Positions 6,351 to 7,480 of a stretch of DNA of 7,480 nucleotides are shown in pieces. Location: the NCBI GenBank assembly GCA_017627975.1, contig JAGAFT010000172.1:1-7480 (forward strand). Direction: 5' to 3'. The DNA is from Oscillospiraceae bacterium. GTDB lineage: Bacteria; Bacillota_A; Clostridia; Oscillospirales; Oscillospiraceae. Below the pieces are notes generated by a model. It worked only from the letters and a program-made list of their open reading frames with translations, made no database searches and was not told the origin of the DNA. Both the position numbers and the translations under genes were made by a program. Each line of letters begins with the position of its first letter. Within the stretch, counting starts at the first letter, position 1.

Positions 6351-7463
6351 TCAGCCAGGGAGCTCCCATACCGCCACCAGGGAGAGAAGCAGGATCAGCG
6401 CCACGTTGACCGCGAGGAATTCCGCGAGGAAGCGGGCGGGGCTTGCGTGCTCGGAGTGAGAATAGAGCTTCAGACTGATGAGACTGGCAAGGCTCGCGAT
6501 CGGCGTGCCGAGCCCGCCGACATTGACGCCCAGCAGAAGCGCGTGGGACTTCGAGGTGAAGCCGGAGAGCAGAAGCGCAGCAGTCACATTGCTGATCACC
6601 TGGCTTGTGAGCAGGGAAGCGAGATACTCCCTTCCGGCCATCAGCCTGCGGATGGCAGAAGAGACCGACTCAATCCGGGCCAGGTTTCCCGAGAAGATGA
6701 AGAACGCGACGAAGGTCAGAAGCAGCATGAAGTCCGCTTTCAGGAGCAGCCTGCGGTCAGAGACCAGCAGGACCGCGACGATAAGAAGAAGCATCACATA
6801 CCACGGAATCACGCGCAGCACCACGAGCAGGCAGAGCACGAACAGCGCACTGTGCAGCAGGATGGGTCCACGCTCCATCCCCGGCGCTTCGCCGAGGAAG
6901 ACGTCCAGATGATCGGCCTTGAAGAGCAGGCAGAGCAGGAACAGGAGAACCAGCGAGACTCCCCAGACCGGGGCGGTTACCCGGAGAAACTCGCCGAAGC
7001 CCATGTCATAGAAGGAATACAGATACAGATTCTGGGGATTGCCGACGGGGGTGAGCATGCTCCCGAGATTGGCCGCAACCGTCTGAAGGACCACGACGTG
7101 GATCAGTTCCTTCTGGTGATGGGCCAGGCCCATGACGACGACGGCGAAGGGGACGAAGGTCAGCAGTGCCACATCGTTGGTGATCAGCATGGAGGTAAAG
7201 AAACAGAGCCCGACCAGAAGCAGCGCGATGGTCCGCAGATTCGCCGCGGTGATACAGAGCGAATGGGCCAGGTGTGAGAAGAGACCGGCCTGCCGCAGCC
7301 CGTTGACCACCGTCATGAGGCAGTAGAGCAGAGAAAGGGTTCGGAGGTCGAGGTAGGCGAGATACCGGCTGTCAGGCGGAACGAAAAAGGAGGTGAGCAG
7401 GGCCGCCAGCGCGGCGATGAAGAGAACAGGTTCCCGGCGGACGAATGAACGGATAGCGGACAT
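6351..7463 (-). CDS. SLC13/ArsB-type anion permease, YbiR-like
   Basis: This is an integral membrane transporter of 370 residues with about ten hydrophobic segments, belonging to the ion transporter superfamily that includes ArsB, CitM and SLC13 carriers. The internal two-fold repeat is visible in paired motifs: TSMLITNDVALLTF (90-103) with SQVISNVTAALLLSGF (287-302), and GSMLTPVGNPQNL (134-146) with GLGTPIASLASL (317-328). These Ser/Thr-Asn and Gly-Thr-Pro segments form the re-entrant substrate and ion site in the family. The length and the TPVGNPQNL motif resemble E. coli YbiR, whose substrate is unknown to me. It is shorter than a typical ArsB of about 430 residues, and I see no arsR or arsC neighbour, so arsenite export is not supported. 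The start is the ATG at 7463-7461, with GGAG 8 bases upstream; the promoter lies beyond the window edge. It is convergent with the ligase gene. Confidence 0.88.
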   Translation of the reverse strand: MSAIRSFVRREPVLFIAALAALLTSFFVPPDSRYLAYLDLRTLSLLYCLMTVVNGLRQAGLFSHLAHSLCITAANLRTIALLLVGLCFFTSMLITNDVALLTFVPFAVVVMGLAHHQKELIHVVVLQTVAANLGSMLTPVGNPQNLYLYSFYDMGFGEFLRVTAPVWGVSLVLLFLLCLLFKADHLDVFLGEAPGMERGPILLHSALFVLCLLVVLRVIPWYVMLLLIVAVLLVSDRRLLLKADFMLLLTFVAFFIFSGNLARIESVSSAIRRLMAGREYLASLLTSQVISNVTAALLLSGFTSKSHALLLGVNVGGLGTPIASLASLISLKLYSHSEHASPARFLAEFLAVNVALILLLSLVAVWELPG

Positions 7464-7480
7464 GAGAGAATCTCCAATAT

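Noticed and set aside
6351..7463. Arsenite efflux pump ArsB
   Set aside because: The fold is shared, but the protein is shorter than typical ArsB and no arsR or arsC gene is in view. YbiR-like is the better match.
1..7480. CRISPR array, tRNA, rRNA, riboswitch, toxin-antitoxin or defence genes
   Set aside because: No regular direct repeats, cloverleaf sequences or characteristic small gene pairs were found on either strand, and the five genes plus short intergenic regions account for the whole window.

Overview
The window reads as ordinary chromosomal DNA from a Gram-positive anaerobe, most likely a GC-rich member of Bacillota/Clostridia. The basis is Shine-Dalgarno sites of the AGGAGG/GGAG type, SigA-like promoters, a two-permease-domain ferric-type ABC system, and a clear G/C preference at third codon positions. 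The assignment is an inference from style; no taxonomic marker gene is present.

Left part (1-4038, minus strand): a three-gene ABC importer operon in the order substrate-binding protein (2884-3963), double-domain permease (305-2794), ATPase (1-290, running off the window). It resembles the Fbp/Afu/PotA-like 'ferric' importer class. The binding protein lacks an obvious paired-tyrosine iron site and a lipobox, and the permease carries an extra N-terminal membrane segment plus about 210 soluble residues, so the ligand should not be assumed to be iron. A good promoter lies upstream of the binding-protein gene. A stem-loop sits between the binding-protein and permease genes, where differential expression is often set.

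Middle (4058-6166, plus strand): a divergently transcribed gene with its own strong promoter encodes a full-length NAD+-dependent DNA ligase (LigA-like). All domains are present (Ia, nucleotidyltransferase, OB, zinc finger, HhH, BRCT), but several normally invariant residues are changed. This suggests a second, divergent ligase paralogue rather than the housekeeping enzyme.

Right part (6167-7480): a roughly 180-base convergent intergenic region holds three consecutive hairpins, including a very good terminator for the minus-strand gene on its right. That gene (6351-7463) encodes a polytopic SLC13/ArsB-type permease similar in length and motifs to E. coli YbiR, of unknown substrate.

I found no CRISPR array, tRNA, rRNA, insertion sequence, phage gene or obvious defence system. 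The points most worth a second look are the altered ligase active site and the enlarged permease.
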